Below are positions 17,129-27,500 of a stretch of DNA of 55,515 bases, one piece after another. A program made the translations under genes and the position numbers. The notes under the pieces were generated by a model that saw only the letters and a program-made list of their open reading frames with translations, was not told the origin of the DNA and did not search any database. Each line of letters begins with the position of its first letter. Within the stretch, counting starts at the first letter, position 1. The stretch spans positions 1 to 55,515 of the forward strand of contig CAZHSC010000013.1 in the NCBI GenBank assembly GCA_964534995.1, written 5' to 3'. The DNA is from JAJTFW01 sp964534995. Its GTDB lineage: Bacteria; Bacteroidota; Bacteroidia; AKYH767-A; OLB10.

Positions 17129-18271
17129 ATGGACTTCAGGCCCACCGAAAGCCAGGAACTTATTGCACAGACTGTACGTGATTTTGCGGAAAAGAATATA
17201 CGGCCGTATTTGATGGAGTGGGACGAAAGTCAGCGTTTTCCGATAGAAGTTTTTAAAAAACTTGGCGAACTTGGTTTAATGGGGGTGCTGGTCCCCGAAA
17301 AATACCATGGTGCCGGATTGGGTTATTTTGAATATGTAACGGCCATACAGGAATTGGCACGGGTGTGCGGTTCGGTTGGTTTGTCAATGGCAGCGCACAA
17401 TTCATTGTGTACCGGACATATCTTGTACTTTGGTAACGAAGAACAAAAGAAAAAATATCTTCCTAAATTAGCTACGGCCGAGTGGATAGGAGCCTGGGGC
17501 TTGACCGAAGCCAATACAGGTTCAGATGCTTTGCGGATGCGGGTGGTTGCTAAACAAGATGGAGATTACTGGATATTGAATGGGGCAAAGAACTGGATTA
17601 CCCATGGCATCAGTGGTAATGTAGCGGTGGTATTAGCCAGGACCGGTGAGTTGCTGGATTCGAGAGGCATCACAGCCTTTATTGTTGAAAGGGATACACC
17701 CGGATTTAAGGCCGGAAAGAAAGAAAACAAGTTAGGTATGCGTGCCTCTGAAACCGCTGAAATGATTTTTGAAGATTGCAGGGTTCATAAAAGTCAGATA
17801 ATGGGAAATGTAGGGGACGGCTTTATTCAGGCTATGAAAGTGTTGGATGGCGGACGTATTTCCATCGCCGCCTTATCATTAGGCATTGCTAAAGGCGCTT
17901 TTGATGCTTCCGTTAAATATTCGCAGGAACGTGAACAGTTTGGTCAGCCTATTTCTAATTTCCAGGCAATTTCATTTAAACTGGCTGACATGGCTACACA
18001 AATTGAAGCGGCTGAGTTATTGATTTTACAGGCATCAGATTTGAAGAACAGAGGTGAAAAGATGACGAGGCAAAGCGCTTTTGCCAAGTATTATGCCTCA
18101 GAAGTAGCTGTACGCTGCTCTACGGAAGCGGTACAGATTTTCGGAGGATATGGATATACCAAGGATTTTCCGGTTGAAAAGTTTTATCGCGACTCTAAAC
18201 TATGTACGATTGGAGAAGGTACCAGCGAAATCCAGAAACTCGTCATCGCAAGGGATATTCTGAAAGCCTGA
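17129..18271 (+). CDS. acyl-CoA dehydrogenase (short/medium-chain type)
   Basis: 380 residues, the typical length. A FAD flavoprotein that oxidises acyl-CoA to trans-2-enoyl-CoA and passes electrons to ETF. Family signatures: GAWGLTEANTGSDALRM (first ACAD signature, FAD/substrate contact), QFGQPISNFQAISFKLADMA, and QIFGGYGYTKDFPVEKFYRD followed by IGEGTSEIQKLVIARDIL, where the Glu of GEGTSEIQ is the catalytic base in the short-chain branch. This placement supports a short-chain/butyryl- or branched-chain-type enzyme, but the exact chain length cannot be read. It follows the HhH gene by 6 bases and converges on the barrel/TPR pair. Confidence 0.92.
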   Translation: MDFRPTESQELIAQTVRDFAEKNIRPYLMEWDESQRFPIEVFKKLGELGLMGVLVPEKYHGAGLGYFEYVTAIQELARVCGSVGLSMAAHNSLCTGHILYFGNEEQKKKYLPKLATAEWIGAWGLTEANTGSDALRMRVVAKQDGDYWILNGAKNWITHGISGNVAVVLARTGELLDSRGITAFIVERDTPGFKAGKKENKLGMRASETAEMIFEDCRVHKSQIMGNVGDGFIQAMKVLDGGRISIAALSLGIAKGAFDASVKYSQEREQFGQPISNFQAISFKLADMATQIEAAELLILQASDLKNRGEKMTRQSAFAKYYASEVAVRCSTEAVQIFGGYGYTKDFPVEKFYRDSKLCTIGEGTSEIQKLVIARDILKA

Positions 18272-18332
18272 TCCGTTCGGTGCTCAGGTTATGTATTTCC
18301 TGTTTACTGTCTTTTCAACTGAAACCTGTTTT

Positions 18333-18370
18333 ATCAGGATTACTTCATAATTTGAAAGAAGTAATCTGAT
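18333..18370. other. strong hairpin between convergent genes
   Basis: Arms ATCAGGATTACTTC (18333-18346) and GAAGTAATCTGAT (18358-18370) pair over 13 bp with one bulged G and an 11-base loop. It sits in the 148-base gap between convergent genes ending at 18271 and 18420. No U-run flanks it on either strand, so it is a structured spacer or a weak bidirectional terminator. Confidence 0.5.
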
Positions 18371-18419
18371 CAGCCTTGTAAAGTTCGCGTGGGCATCATT
18401 GCTTAAGCCGTAAACCTCA

Positions 18420-20078
18420 TCAAAAAGAATAGGTGAACCCGGCCTGTCCAAGAAAGCGGTAACTGGGATATTGATACCATCTGAAATAACGTGCGAAGCC
18501 GATATTATTCATTGAAACAAAAACAGAAAGCACTTTACTGTAGCGGTAATCTATACTGATATTGGCATCAAGCCAGCCCTTGAGTTCCTTATAGTTTGTG
18601 TAAACTCTGGAGCTGTCTGAACTGAATTCCAGGCCGGTGATGGTGCTGTTATAAAACACATCCGCTTTCACATAAATTTTTTCTGCTATGGCGTAATGGC
18701 TGTTAAAACCAATCCTGAATGAAGGAACGTACAGTTGTTCTTTCAATTTATCGGTATTGTAATTATTGTATTCCGCTGAAATGCCGGCGCTGATTTTTTC
18801 AGACTGTTTATATTCCAATGAGCCTTTCAGTTGAAGCAGGGTAGCCTTATCATAAAACACGGAGAAAGTAACGGGAACTTCAAAATTATTCAGGAAGAAG
18901 GGCTGGTTTTTCAGGCGTGACCAGTTAACGATACCGGTGAACAAAAGATCATGCTCCAGTTTTATGGAAGCGCCTCCGCTTATGCCAAGTTTATTATTGG
19001 TATTGGCAACAGGAACGAATGAACCATAAAATGGGTTCTGTCTGCTAAAACTCCGTAAATCATTCCGGATGAGATCGCCACTCAATTCCGCAAAAAGTTT
19101 AAAGGCGTCATCAATTACCCGGTATTCTGCTTTCGCATAGGGATAAAGCCGATAATCGCTGCTGTTATTATTTGTTTCAAGGGCCAGATTTGCGCCAAGA
19201 TCAATACTGAAAAGGTCCAGGGTCAGATTAAACCTTGGCCTGAAACGGATGATACTGCGGTTGAAGCTGAATGTTTCTTCTTCTATTTTTCCGAATTCAC
19301 CCGAAGCATCCAATATAAAGGTAGCATTGTTCATCAACTTGCTTCCGCCTATTGAAAAGGCGGCATTGTTTTCATTGCTTTTACGGTTATCACTGAAGTT
19401 ATAAAATGACAAGGCAGAGCGGTACTTCCAGTCATCTTTATTTGCATCCAGTGATTGCAGGGTAATGTTTCCTTCAATATCGCTCATACTGTGTCTGGTT
19501 TCGGATTTTGAAAAGAGCTCGGGTGGTGTTTTAAACCCATAAAAGTGCACGACGTTGCGTTGATAGTTCAGTGAAGCGCCCAGTTTGAATTTCTCAAAAT
19601 ATTTTGTGCCGAAAATTTCTGCCAGGTTACTGCTGTTGCCGGGATATCCATAATCCTTTATTTTTCCGGTTGCAGACAGATGCTTCAAACGAATGCCGGC
19701 ATCGAAATTTTTTGAACGTAAACTGTTGAAGGAAACATCGAGCAATGGCATATTTTCCAGACCATAGCCTGCTTTTACAAAGCCATGGTAAAGTTTTTTT
19801 ATGGCATCATCTTTTATCCTTACCGGTTTTATCGGTGAGGTGGTGTAATTCGAGTTCATGGGTTTAGGAACCACGGAGTATTGGAGGCGCTGCTTATCCT
19901 TAAAGGTGCTGGTGTCGCTATCCGGACTAATATTAATTTTAAAAGCGTCATTCAGTACCGGCTGATAGTCCTTTACGACATTGATATCTTCATTGCCCAG
20001 GTTGTTGTTCCCGCCGCCTTGTGCTGCGCTTAATACCGGGGTGAGAAAAATGAGTAGAAGAAGGAGTGTGTTTTTCAT
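18420..20078 (-). CDS. outer-membrane beta-barrel protein paired with a TPR protein
   Basis: 552 residues with a signal peptide (TLLLLLIFLTPVLSAAQ). After a short periplasmic segment (DINVVKDYQPVLNDAFKI) the protein consists of alternating amphipathic strands with turn residues, ending GQAGFTYSF with a terminal Phe, the C-terminal signature of barrel insertion. The large number of strands resembles TonB-dependent-receptor-type barrels, but no plug domain is evident; a substrate cannot be assigned. It starts 24 bases after the stop of the 1024-residue TPR protein on the same strand, so the two are probably one transcript and may form an outer-membrane complex. Pairs of large TPR proteins and barrels recur in Bacteroidota; the function is unknown. 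Confidence 0.65.
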   Translation of the reverse strand: MKNTLLLLLIFLTPVLSAAQGGGNNNLGNEDINVVKDYQPVLNDAFKINISPDSDTSTFKDKQRLQYSVVPKPMNSNYTTSPIKPVRIKDDAIKKLYHGFVKAGYGLENMPLLDVSFNSLRSKNFDAGIRLKHLSATGKIKDYGYPGNSSNLAEIFGTKYFEKFKLGASLNYQRNVVHFYGFKTPPELFSKSETRHSMSDIEGNITLQSLDANKDDWKYRSALSFYNFSDNRKSNENNAAFSIGGSKLMNNATFILDASGEFGKIEEETFSFNRSIIRFRPRFNLTLDLFSIDLGANLALETNNNSSDYRLYPYAKAEYRVIDDAFKLFAELSGDLIRNDLRSFSRQNPFYGSFVPVANTNNKLGISGGASIKLEHDLLFTGIVNWSRLKNQPFFLNNFEVPVTFSVFYDKATLLQLKGSLEYKQSEKISAGISAEYNNYNTDKLKEQLYVPSFRIGFNSHYAIAEKIYVKADVFYNSTITGLEFSSDSSRVYTNYKELKGWLDANISIDYRYSKVLSVFVSMNNIGFARYFRWYQYPSYRFLGQAGFTYSF

Positions 20079-20102
20079 GGTTTTTCGAAATGGTCTGCCG
20101 GT

Positions 20103-23100
20103 TTATTTTTCTTCTTTGTTTAAATCTGTTTCCGGTTCTGGTTGATCTTCCGGTTTTTTTATTTCATTCATTTCGATCAACAGGATATCGTCGAGTTTTT
20201 CCTGGGCAATGGCTCTGATATCTTCCGCGTCTGAAGGGTCTTTTTCATAATTTTCAAGGATACTTTGCAGGGTGGCTTTCGCCTGGAAGGTGTCTTTTAG
20301 TGCCAGGTAGTTGTCGGCAAGTAGAATAAAACTCTTCGCAATCCAGAAGTCATAGGAGGGAACCTGGTTCGCCACCTCGTAGCATTTTTTCTGTGATGCT
20401 TTGAAGTTACCCATTTTGTAATCGATGTACGCCAGTTGGTAAGTGGCTTCCGCACCGGCAAGTCCGGCCTGCTTTGAGAGTATCAAATATTCACTTTTCG
20501 CAGCGGCAAAGTCGTTTAACTGCAGCGCTGAGCGGCCATAGGTAAGATGGGCTTCCGTCAGGATATCGTTGGACACTTTTTCGCTGTTAAGCAGTTTCCT
20601 GGCGTAGTTTATTGCTTCACTATAGTTGGATTGATTATAGTATGAACGCATCAGGCCGGTTTGTGCGTTCAGCGTATTCTCCCTCAACTCAGCAATTTCT
20701 TCCAGTTTTTTAAAATATTCTATCGCTTTGCTGAATTCCTGATTGTTGTAGTGAAGACCGGCTGCTTTGGCAAGCGATTTTTCAGTGTAAATATTTACAG
20801 GTTCAGAAATAATTGCTTCGTAGCCTGTAAGGGCTTGCGGATAATTTTTATTTCTGAAATCACATTCCGCTTTATAGAAACCAGCATTCAGTTTGTAGGC
20901 ACCATTGGGAAACTGAGAAAGATATTTTTCAAAATCGCGTGAAGCATTGTCGAAATTGCCTTTTAGATATTGTTGTTCGGCAGCTTCGTACGTGATTGAA
21001 TCCTGAGCGCCTGTACTGACGGTGGCATTTGGAATATTTTTCACATAGGCGAAGTAATCATCGGGTTTGCCCGCCGATACGTAAATATTCTTGATACTGT
21101 TTAATGATTCGGAAGCTTCAGGGGTTCCGGGGTAGGTGCTGATCACCTTTTTAAACTGCGTCAGTGCCTGATCGTCTTGTTTATTGTTGTAGTAAATTAA
21201 AGCGATATTAAGTTGGGAGCGTTTTGCATACTGGCTGTTTGGAAACTCCTTTAACAACTGATTGAAATTTTCCCGGGCTTTTTCGCTTTCGTTCCTGGCC
21301 ATATATGCGCGTCCCCTTTCAAATAGTGCGTCAGCACGGTATTTTGATTTTGGGTAATTGCCCAGCAGGCTGCTCAGCGTTTTTGATTTCTCTTCGGAAT
21401 TTCCCTGCAGGCCCTGTATCACACCCCGCTGGAATAGGGCGTAGTCGGCGGAACTGGCCTTTTCTGCTACGGCTTCATTGTAATATCCAAGCGCGCTCTC
21501 ATAGTTGCGTAAAGCATAATGACAGTCGCCGGTTCTCAGTAAGGCGTCATTGAAGATGGCTTTCTCATCAGGATTTTTCTTGGCCATGTATTTCCTGAAC
21601 CAGGATTGGGACTCATTGTAATTACCTGTTTTAAAAAAGCAATACCCCAGGTTGTAATTGGCTATATTGTACATCGGGGTATTCACCGACCCGGGATTAA
21701 AGATGTAGGTCCTGTATTGTTTAATGGCCGCATCATACTTTTCCTGTTTAAAAAGAATTTCGGCCTTCCAGTATATAGCCCTGGCCCTCATATCAGGATC
21801 AACATCATTGATAATTGCTTTTTCAAACATGGAGATGGATTTATCATTTTCACCATCATTCATCAGTTCAATGGCGCGGAAATATGCAACCTTCTGATAA
21901 GCGCCCCTTGTTCGGGTGCTTTTGTTTTTTACTTGGTCAAGTGCTGTCAATGCATCTTTGTAGTTACGGGTACTGAGGTAAACGTCCGCCAGTAATTCAT
22001 TGGCTTCATCTGCATTGTTGGAATCGGGATATTTGTCGAGGAATTCGCGGAAGGCAGTGATGCCGCCGGGCAGGTTCAGTTCGTAGGATAGTTTGGCATA
22101 GTTGAAAAGGGCGTTTTCTCTAATAGAGGAATTGAAATTATATTTGGAGGCGAACTGAAACGCGTTTCGAGCAGAGGTTTTGTTTGAAGTTTTAAGATAG
22201 CAATCCCCTAAATGATACCAGGCGTTCTGTTCAAGTGAATCCTGTGGTCCGGTTACTTTCTCGAAATTCAGAATGGCGTTGTTGTAGTCCTCGTTTTTAT
22301 ATTCGCAATAGGCGATGGTATATCTGTCATCACGGCTTAATACGGGAGTGGCCTGTGAATATCCGTCAAAATAGACTAACGCGTTTTTGTAATCACCTTT
22401 CCGGTAATAGGACTCAGCTACAATTCGCATAATTTCCGCGTTGTTTTGCGGACTTTTATTCTGCAGCACGGGTACTGCGTAAGTAATAACTTCATCATAT
22501 TTACCCTGATCAAAATACATTTGTGTGATGTAATAAGGGACTAAGGGGGAAAAAGTGGCCGATGAATCCAGTTTACTGAAATACTCAAAGGCAGTTTTAT
22601 AATTGGAGTTAGCATACGCGATATGTCCGTAATAATACTGCGCTGCCGTTTGGTATTTTGATTTTACCTGAAGAATTTCATGAAATTTCCTGGCTGCCAG
22701 ATCCCGCTCGCCTTTGTTGAAATAACAATAACCCGTTTTAAAATAATACTCCGGAACTTCATCGCCCGATAAATAATAAACATCCGCTTTTTCAAAAGCA
22801 GGCAGGGCCTTTGTGTATTTTTTGTTGCGGTAATAGTGCCTGCCAAGATAAAACCAGGCAAGTGGCGCTTTGGTGCTCTCGGGATGTTTTAAAGTAAAAT
22901 CAAGAAGCTTCTGTTCAGCATCCGGGTTAAAAAGCTCATAGGAGCACACGCCCGAATAAAATTCAGCATTGATTTTATTGTGCTCACTCCCTTTGTTTTC
23001 CGAAAGGTATTTGTCAAATACCTGTTTCGCCGCGCTGTATTTCTCCTTTATATACAGTTCCCAGGCAATTTTATAATTCCTGTCTTTTTCGGTAAAAATT

Positions 23101-23177
23101 TCGGTTGCTTGTGTAAAGCCATCGGTAAACGTCAGTACGCAGCTGGTAATCAATAATATGCACAATTTATTTTTCAT
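20103..23177 (-). CDS. large periplasmic TPR-repeat protein
   Basis: 1024 residues: signal peptide (ILLITSCVLTFTDGFTQ, cleavage near FTQA), then TPR repeats over nearly the whole length. Examples are AWFYLGRHYYRNKKYTKALP, VPEYYFKTGYCYFNKGERDL, ARAIYWKAEILFKQEKYDAA and YNIANYNLGYCFFKTGNYNE, with the W/L-G-Y-A-F-A-P-type spacing of about 34-37 residues. The C-terminus is acidic (KKPEDQPEPETDLNKEEK). TPR scaffolds mediate protein-protein contacts, so a role in organising an envelope complex is likely; the gene for an outer-membrane barrel follows 24 bases downstream. A -7 element (TACTTTTG) lies about 24 bases before the start. Confidence 0.8.
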   Translation of the reverse strand: MKNKLCILLITSCVLTFTDGFTQATEIFTEKDRNYKIAWELYIKEKYSAAKQVFDKYLSENKGSEHNKINAEFYSGVCSYELFNPDAEQKLLDFTLKHPESTKAPLAWFYLGRHYYRNKKYTKALPAFEKADVYYLSGDEVPEYYFKTGYCYFNKGERDLAARKFHEILQVKSKYQTAAQYYYGHIAYANSNYKTAFEYFSKLDSSATFSPLVPYYITQMYFDQGKYDEVITYAVPVLQNKSPQNNAEIMRIVAESYYRKGDYKNALVYFDGYSQATPVLSRDDRYTIAYCEYKNEDYNNAILNFEKVTGPQDSLEQNAWYHLGDCYLKTSNKTSARNAFQFASKYNFNSSIRENALFNYAKLSYELNLPGGITAFREFLDKYPDSNNADEANELLADVYLSTRNYKDALTALDQVKNKSTRTRGAYQKVAYFRAIELMNDGENDKSISMFEKAIINDVDPDMRARAIYWKAEILFKQEKYDAAIKQYRTYIFNPGSVNTPMYNIANYNLGYCFFKTGNYNESQSWFRKYMAKKNPDEKAIFNDALLRTGDCHYALRNYESALGYYNEAVAEKASSADYALFQRGVIQGLQGNSEEKSKTLSSLLGNYPKSKYRADALFERGRAYMARNESEKARENFNQLLKEFPNSQYAKRSQLNIALIYYNNKQDDQALTQFKKVISTYPGTPEASESLNSIKNIYVSAGKPDDYFAYVKNIPNATVSTGAQDSITYEAAEQQYLKGNFDNASRDFEKYLSQFPNGAYKLNAGFYKAECDFRNKNYPQALTGYEAIISEPVNIYTEKSLAKAAGLHYNNQEFSKAIEYFKKLEEIAELRENTLNAQTGLMRSYYNQSNYSEAINYARKLLNSEKVSNDILTEAHLTYGRSALQLNDFAAAKSEYLILSKQAGLAGAEATYQLAYIDYKMGNFKASQKKCYEVANQVPSYDFWIAKSFILLADNYLALKDTFQAKATLQSILENYEKDPSDAEDIRAIAQEKLDDILLIEMNEIKKPEDQPEPETDLNKEEK

Positions 23178-23200
23178 GCTTTCCTCCTAGACTATTCTTT

Positions 23201-23208
23201 CAAAAGTA
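23201..23208 (-). promoter_or_regulatory. -7 promoter element of the TPR/barrel pair
   Basis: Minus-strand TACTTTTG matches TAnnTTTG exactly and lies 24 bases upstream of the TPR protein start at 23177; no clear -33 box is seen. It would drive both the TPR and barrel genes. Confidence 0.55.
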
Positions 23209-23361
23209 CACCTAAGGAACGCCTTAACTTTTAGTAATCGTATGCTGCTTTCTGAAATTATTAACAGGCTACTATGAATTAAAGGTGTAGAAAGAGTGAG
23301 CTTGTCCTGCGTATACAATAAGAAATATTGCAGGGCGTTGCTTCTATTGTTCCCGGAAGGT

Positions 23362-23383
23362 CTTTCACAATAAAATGTGAAAG
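23362..23383. other. short perfect hairpin upstream of a lipoprotein gene
   Basis: CTTTCACA (23362-23369) and TGTGAAAG (23376-23383) form an 8-bp stem with loop ATAAAA, about 100 bases before the lipoprotein start at 23486. There is no U-run, so it is not an intrinsic terminator. The 308-base gap 23178-23485 otherwise holds only the minus-strand promoter. Confidence 0.45.
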
Positions 23384-23485
23384 GAATTGGTAAAAAGGAG
23401 TCTTATCCGCATTAAACCAATTGTATTTTCGTATGTCTTAGCTGTGTTTTCCAAAAACAGATATCTTACACTTAATAATAACCAC

Positions 23486-24340
23486 ATGAAAAGGAACATG
23501 AAATTAACGGGGGCGATTATTGGCTTGTTAACAATAAGCCTTGGCGCCTGTAAAAAGGAAAAGGATGAATTTGATAATGACACGAGTTCGGTGGTGGAAT
23601 ATGCCATGTCTGATGCCGCTTTCAGCGATGTAGCCAGCATCAGCGACGAGGCATACGACGGCACCCTTGATTCTTATCGTTTGCAGCATGGGAGTAGTTC
23701 AGAAAGAGTAATGTCCACTTGTGCAACAATTACATTCGACACCAGCGCCACCCCTAAAACACTGACCATTGACTTTGGAACAAGCGATTGCTTATGCGGA
23801 GATGGTAATTACCGTCGTGGTGCCATCATAGTAAGCTGGTCCGGCCCATACAAAGATTCAGGATCAGTGAGGACCATTACCTTCAATAATTACTTCGTCA
23901 ATTACAATCAGATTCTGGGTACCAAAACGGTAACCAATAATGGCCGTAACCAAAATGGAAACCTGAGTTATACGGTTTCCATCAATGGGTCGGTAGTATG
24001 GGATCCCCAGTATTTTGGCGGCGGAGGTACGAGTACCTATACATCCACACGAACAAGGGAGTGGATTGCAGGTGAAATTACTCCAAACTGGCTGGATGAT
24101 GTATACCTGATTAGTGGAACTGCCAGTGGTACCACCCGGGTAGGGTCTTCCTATACAATGGCCACCACCGAAGCTTTGAAAAAGGAAATCGGATTCAGGC
24201 ATTTCACAGATGGTACGCTGGAGTTTACCCCTTCCGGAAAATATACCAGGGTAATTGACTATGGATATGTAAATGGTCAAAGAGATGCACTGGCACAGGT
24301 TACCATCAATGGTTACACATTCACAGTGCAGTTGAAATAG
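23486..24340 (+). CDS. lipoprotein of unknown function
   Basis: 284 residues from ATG 23486 (MKRNMKLTGAIIGLLTIS); the frame extends to 23387 but that extension lacks a signal. Lipobox LGAC gives lipidated Cys followed by KKEKDEFDND, a typical acidic Bacteroidota tract. The mature protein is beta-rich and Thr/Ser/Gly-rich (TLTIDFGTSDCLCGDGNY, RGAIIVSWSGPYKDSGS, GVVKKEI-type pieces are absent). No known family was recognised. Cysteine-containing DCLCGDG near the middle is a conspicuous motif but has no assigned role. It ends just before a terminator, faces the giant PKD gene and is probably monocistronic. Confidence 0.65.
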   Translation: MKRNMKLTGAIIGLLTISLGACKKEKDEFDNDTSSVVEYAMSDAAFSDVASISDEAYDGTLDSYRLQHGSSSERVMSTCATITFDTSATPKTLTIDFGTSDCLCGDGNYRRGAIIVSWSGPYKDSGSVRTITFNNYFVNYNQILGTKTVTNNGRNQNGNLSYTVSINGSVVWDPQYFGGGGTSTYTSTRTREWIAGEITPNWLDDVYLISGTASGTTRVGSSYTMATTEALKKEIGFRHFTDGTLEFTPSGKYTRVIDYGYVNGQRDALAQVTINGYTFTVQLK

Positions 24341-24360
24341 TGTTTTTTTTCCGCTTATAG

Positions 24361-24393
24361 AAAACGTCGGTTGTAGGGGCCGGCGTTTTTTTT
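24361..24393 (+). terminator. intrinsic terminator
   Basis: Stem AACGTCGG / CCGGCGTT (one T-G wobble) with a 9-base loop at 24363-24387, followed by a run of T to 24393. It lies 22 bases after the lipoprotein stop at 24340. The rest of the gap to 24507 contains AT-rich sequence and short TGATTA-type repeats but no gene. Confidence 0.88.
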
Positions 24394-24506
24394 GAACCCT
24401 GCTTGTAATCAGTTTGGAAGCATGGCGAATGTAAATGCGATATCCCTGAATTCGGGGTTGCTTTATAATAATTTTATTTCCTCCCGGCGGTTTTCTGATT
24501 ACCTGA

Positions 24507-27500
24507 TTATCTGATTATCGTAATTCTTCCTCTGAAATTGTAGTTTTTATTGTTAAAATCTCTGGCCCTCGCTTCATACACATATACTCCTGCCGGACAA
24601 TCTTCTCCTTCATTTTCATATTTCCCGTTCCAGTCAGAAGTAGTTTCATCACTTCGGAAAACCACCTGGCCCCTCCGGTTGTAAATCTGAATTTCAAACT
24701 GCCGGATCCCTTCCGCGTATATCCTGAATATGTCATTCAACTGATCATTGTTAGGGCTGAAGGCCGATGGAATGTACAATGAGAAGTTGGGCCTCACTTG
24801 CACCGTAAGGCTAAAAGTATCTGCACAGCCACCCGTTGAATTTGTATATAAAGTGACAATATAGGTGCCGGTATCGCTGTAAAGGTGGGTGGTGTTACAA
24901 CTGCTGTCCCCGCTTCCATCTCCGAAATCATAGTAGCAGGAGGTATTTCCGCTAAGCGTGTAAAAATTGAACAGGGGATTCAGATTACTTGCCACCAGGG
25001 GTTGTGCGCTGAAAGCAGCGTTGGCTGCGGGGAATACGCTTAGCAGCGTGTTGAGTGTGTCGGTAGCCGTGCAGGTATCCGCGGTTATAATGGTCATCGT
25101 TGGCAGGTAATTGCCATCGGCGGTATAAGTGTGAACAGGGTTCTGCTGGAATGATACAATACCATCTCCGAAATTCCAGAGGTAGGAGGCGCCCGGTAAG
25201 GCTGGATTCAGGTCGTTGAAAGCAATTTGCAAGGGTGCGCATCCGCTGATAATATCGGTTTCAAATTCAACTTCCGGATTTTCCTTAACATAAACCGAAG
25301 TGGAATAAGATGCAGAAGGACAGCCTGGCGTCTGGGTCAGCAAACTAATATTTTGAATTCCGCTGTTGGAGAAATGATACTGCAGCACCTGACCGGACTG
25401 AATGGTGTCGGTATTAATAACCCATAGCTGCTGTGAACCTGGAACGATGCCATAGTATGGGCTGAAGTCAAAACTGTTGCCTGCTTCACATTGTGGGTCG
25501 GGTGGAATAAAAAATGCCTGTTGTACCGCCTTAACCTGTAATTCCATGGTATCATTGAGCGAACAGAAGCCGAGTGTGGTGGTTACGATAAACTGAACCA
25601 CAGTGTCCGTTGTTCCATTATGGTTAACGCTTGCGAGCGGCGACGACAGGCTTGCATTGTTTAAAAATACGGATGGGCTCCAGTTATAACTATAACCTGC
25701 CACCGGTGTCGTTCCGATAGCTACCTGGTCTTTGGAACATATGACAAGATCACTTCCTGCATTTGAAACCGGGAAATTACCGGCAATGACCGTATCCCGT
25801 ATTGTATCAGAATTGCAAACATTGTCATTCAGAATCAGCGAAAGCGGATAAGCACCGGGAGCAGGGAATGCGATATAAAACGGCCCCCACTGATTCGCAG
25901 TTCCTCCATTCAAGAGGTTGGCAGTTCCAAAATCCCAGGTAAAAGTGTTACCGCTTACAGGCGCGGTTCCGGTATAGGTTAAAAGTACAGAGTCGGCACC
26001 GCAGATGACAGAATCACTGATGTTGAATGCTGCGTCCGGCTTCGGTTGAACGGTGATGGATATGGAGTCTTTTTCTGACAGGCAACCTTCCGGACTTAAT
26101 GCTATCGCCGTCATATAGGTGTTTCCGGAAGTGGGCCAGGTGAAAATTCCGGAACTTCCATCCGTTGGGTTACCTCCACTCAGGATAGCTGTGCCAAAAT
26201 CCCAGGTAAATACAGAACCTGCCGGGGCACCGGTGGCGAGCGGAGAAACGGTTGTCGCAACATCTTCACAAACGATTACCGGTGACTGTATAGAAATCTG
26301 AGGTGTACCAAATACCCTGAGCGAATCAACATGCGTGGTGCTTGTGCATCCGTTTTCATTTACGGTCAGCGATAATGTGTAAGAACCGGGGCTGTTCCAC
26401 TGGATGGAGAACTGCGTATTTGTAGGGTTGCTGACATTTCCCCCGCCATAACTCCAGGTATAAACGGCGGAAGGGCCTGAGTTGCCCGTGTACGTCACCG
26501 TTATATCATAGCCGGTACATGCGCTGTCCGGCAATGAAAATGTCGAAACCGGAGTGTCGAATATATACAGGGTATCCGAAATCGTATCAGAGGTGCATCC
26601 GTTTTCGGTGATTTGCAATCCTACAGGAATGATTCCTGAGGTGTTCCAGGAGGCTGTAGCCTGACCGGTACCGGTAATCAGGATGCTGCTGTTGTTAGGA
26701 AATATCCAGTTATAGACGGTAGATGGAACTGGATTGGTAGCAGTAAAATCAGTGGTTGCCGCCAAAATACCGTCAAAGCACAAACTGTCATCCAGGATGG
26801 AAAAGTTGGTGGAAGGAGCCGGCTTCACGATAATCTGCCTGCTGAAAGTGTTAGAACATCCGCCTGCCTGCAATAGCGTCAGGCGGGCCAGGTAGGTGCC
26901 CGGGCCGTAAAAATGAGGAGGAATGATAATGGCGGGGCCTGTGCCGGTAATGAGGGCCGATCCATCCCCGTAATTGAAAGTCCAGTTGGTGGAAGCATTG
27001 CAGGTGCTGCTGTCACTGAAATTGGCAGTGAAAGATCCGCATGCTTCGAGGCTGTCCACATAAAACCTTGCGGTAGGCATTAACACTACATTGGCTCCCC
27101 AGAAGAAATCAAAGCCCGAATTACTCTGGGTGGTATCATCAAGGAGAAGGGCATAGGTATTTCCGGCGGTAACGGTTACCGGCGGGCACAGGGGGTTGCT
27201 GTTGCAATTTGCAACCACGGATGACATTCCAAAAGGAAGTACAGGGTCATAAATGGTATTGCACGCAATTTCTGTTCCCGGACACCCGGCACTGATGTCG
27301 TACAATGCCCAGCGAAAGCCGCCAAAACCGCTTGGGATTCCTGTGAATTCAAGCGGTCCATTGTAGCCGGCGGTAAACTTGTACCAGAAGGGCCGGACAG
27401 GAGGAGAGTTAAAACACGAGGGTACAGGAGCAGAACCCGGTTGACCACTTCCGGGACTGGTAAAATTATAAGTATTACAGAGCGGACTTGCATTGTTACA

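Noticed and set aside
24420..24530. TGATTA-type short direct repeats
   Set aside because: Three short AT-rich copies only; too few and too simple to call a repeat array or CRISPR.
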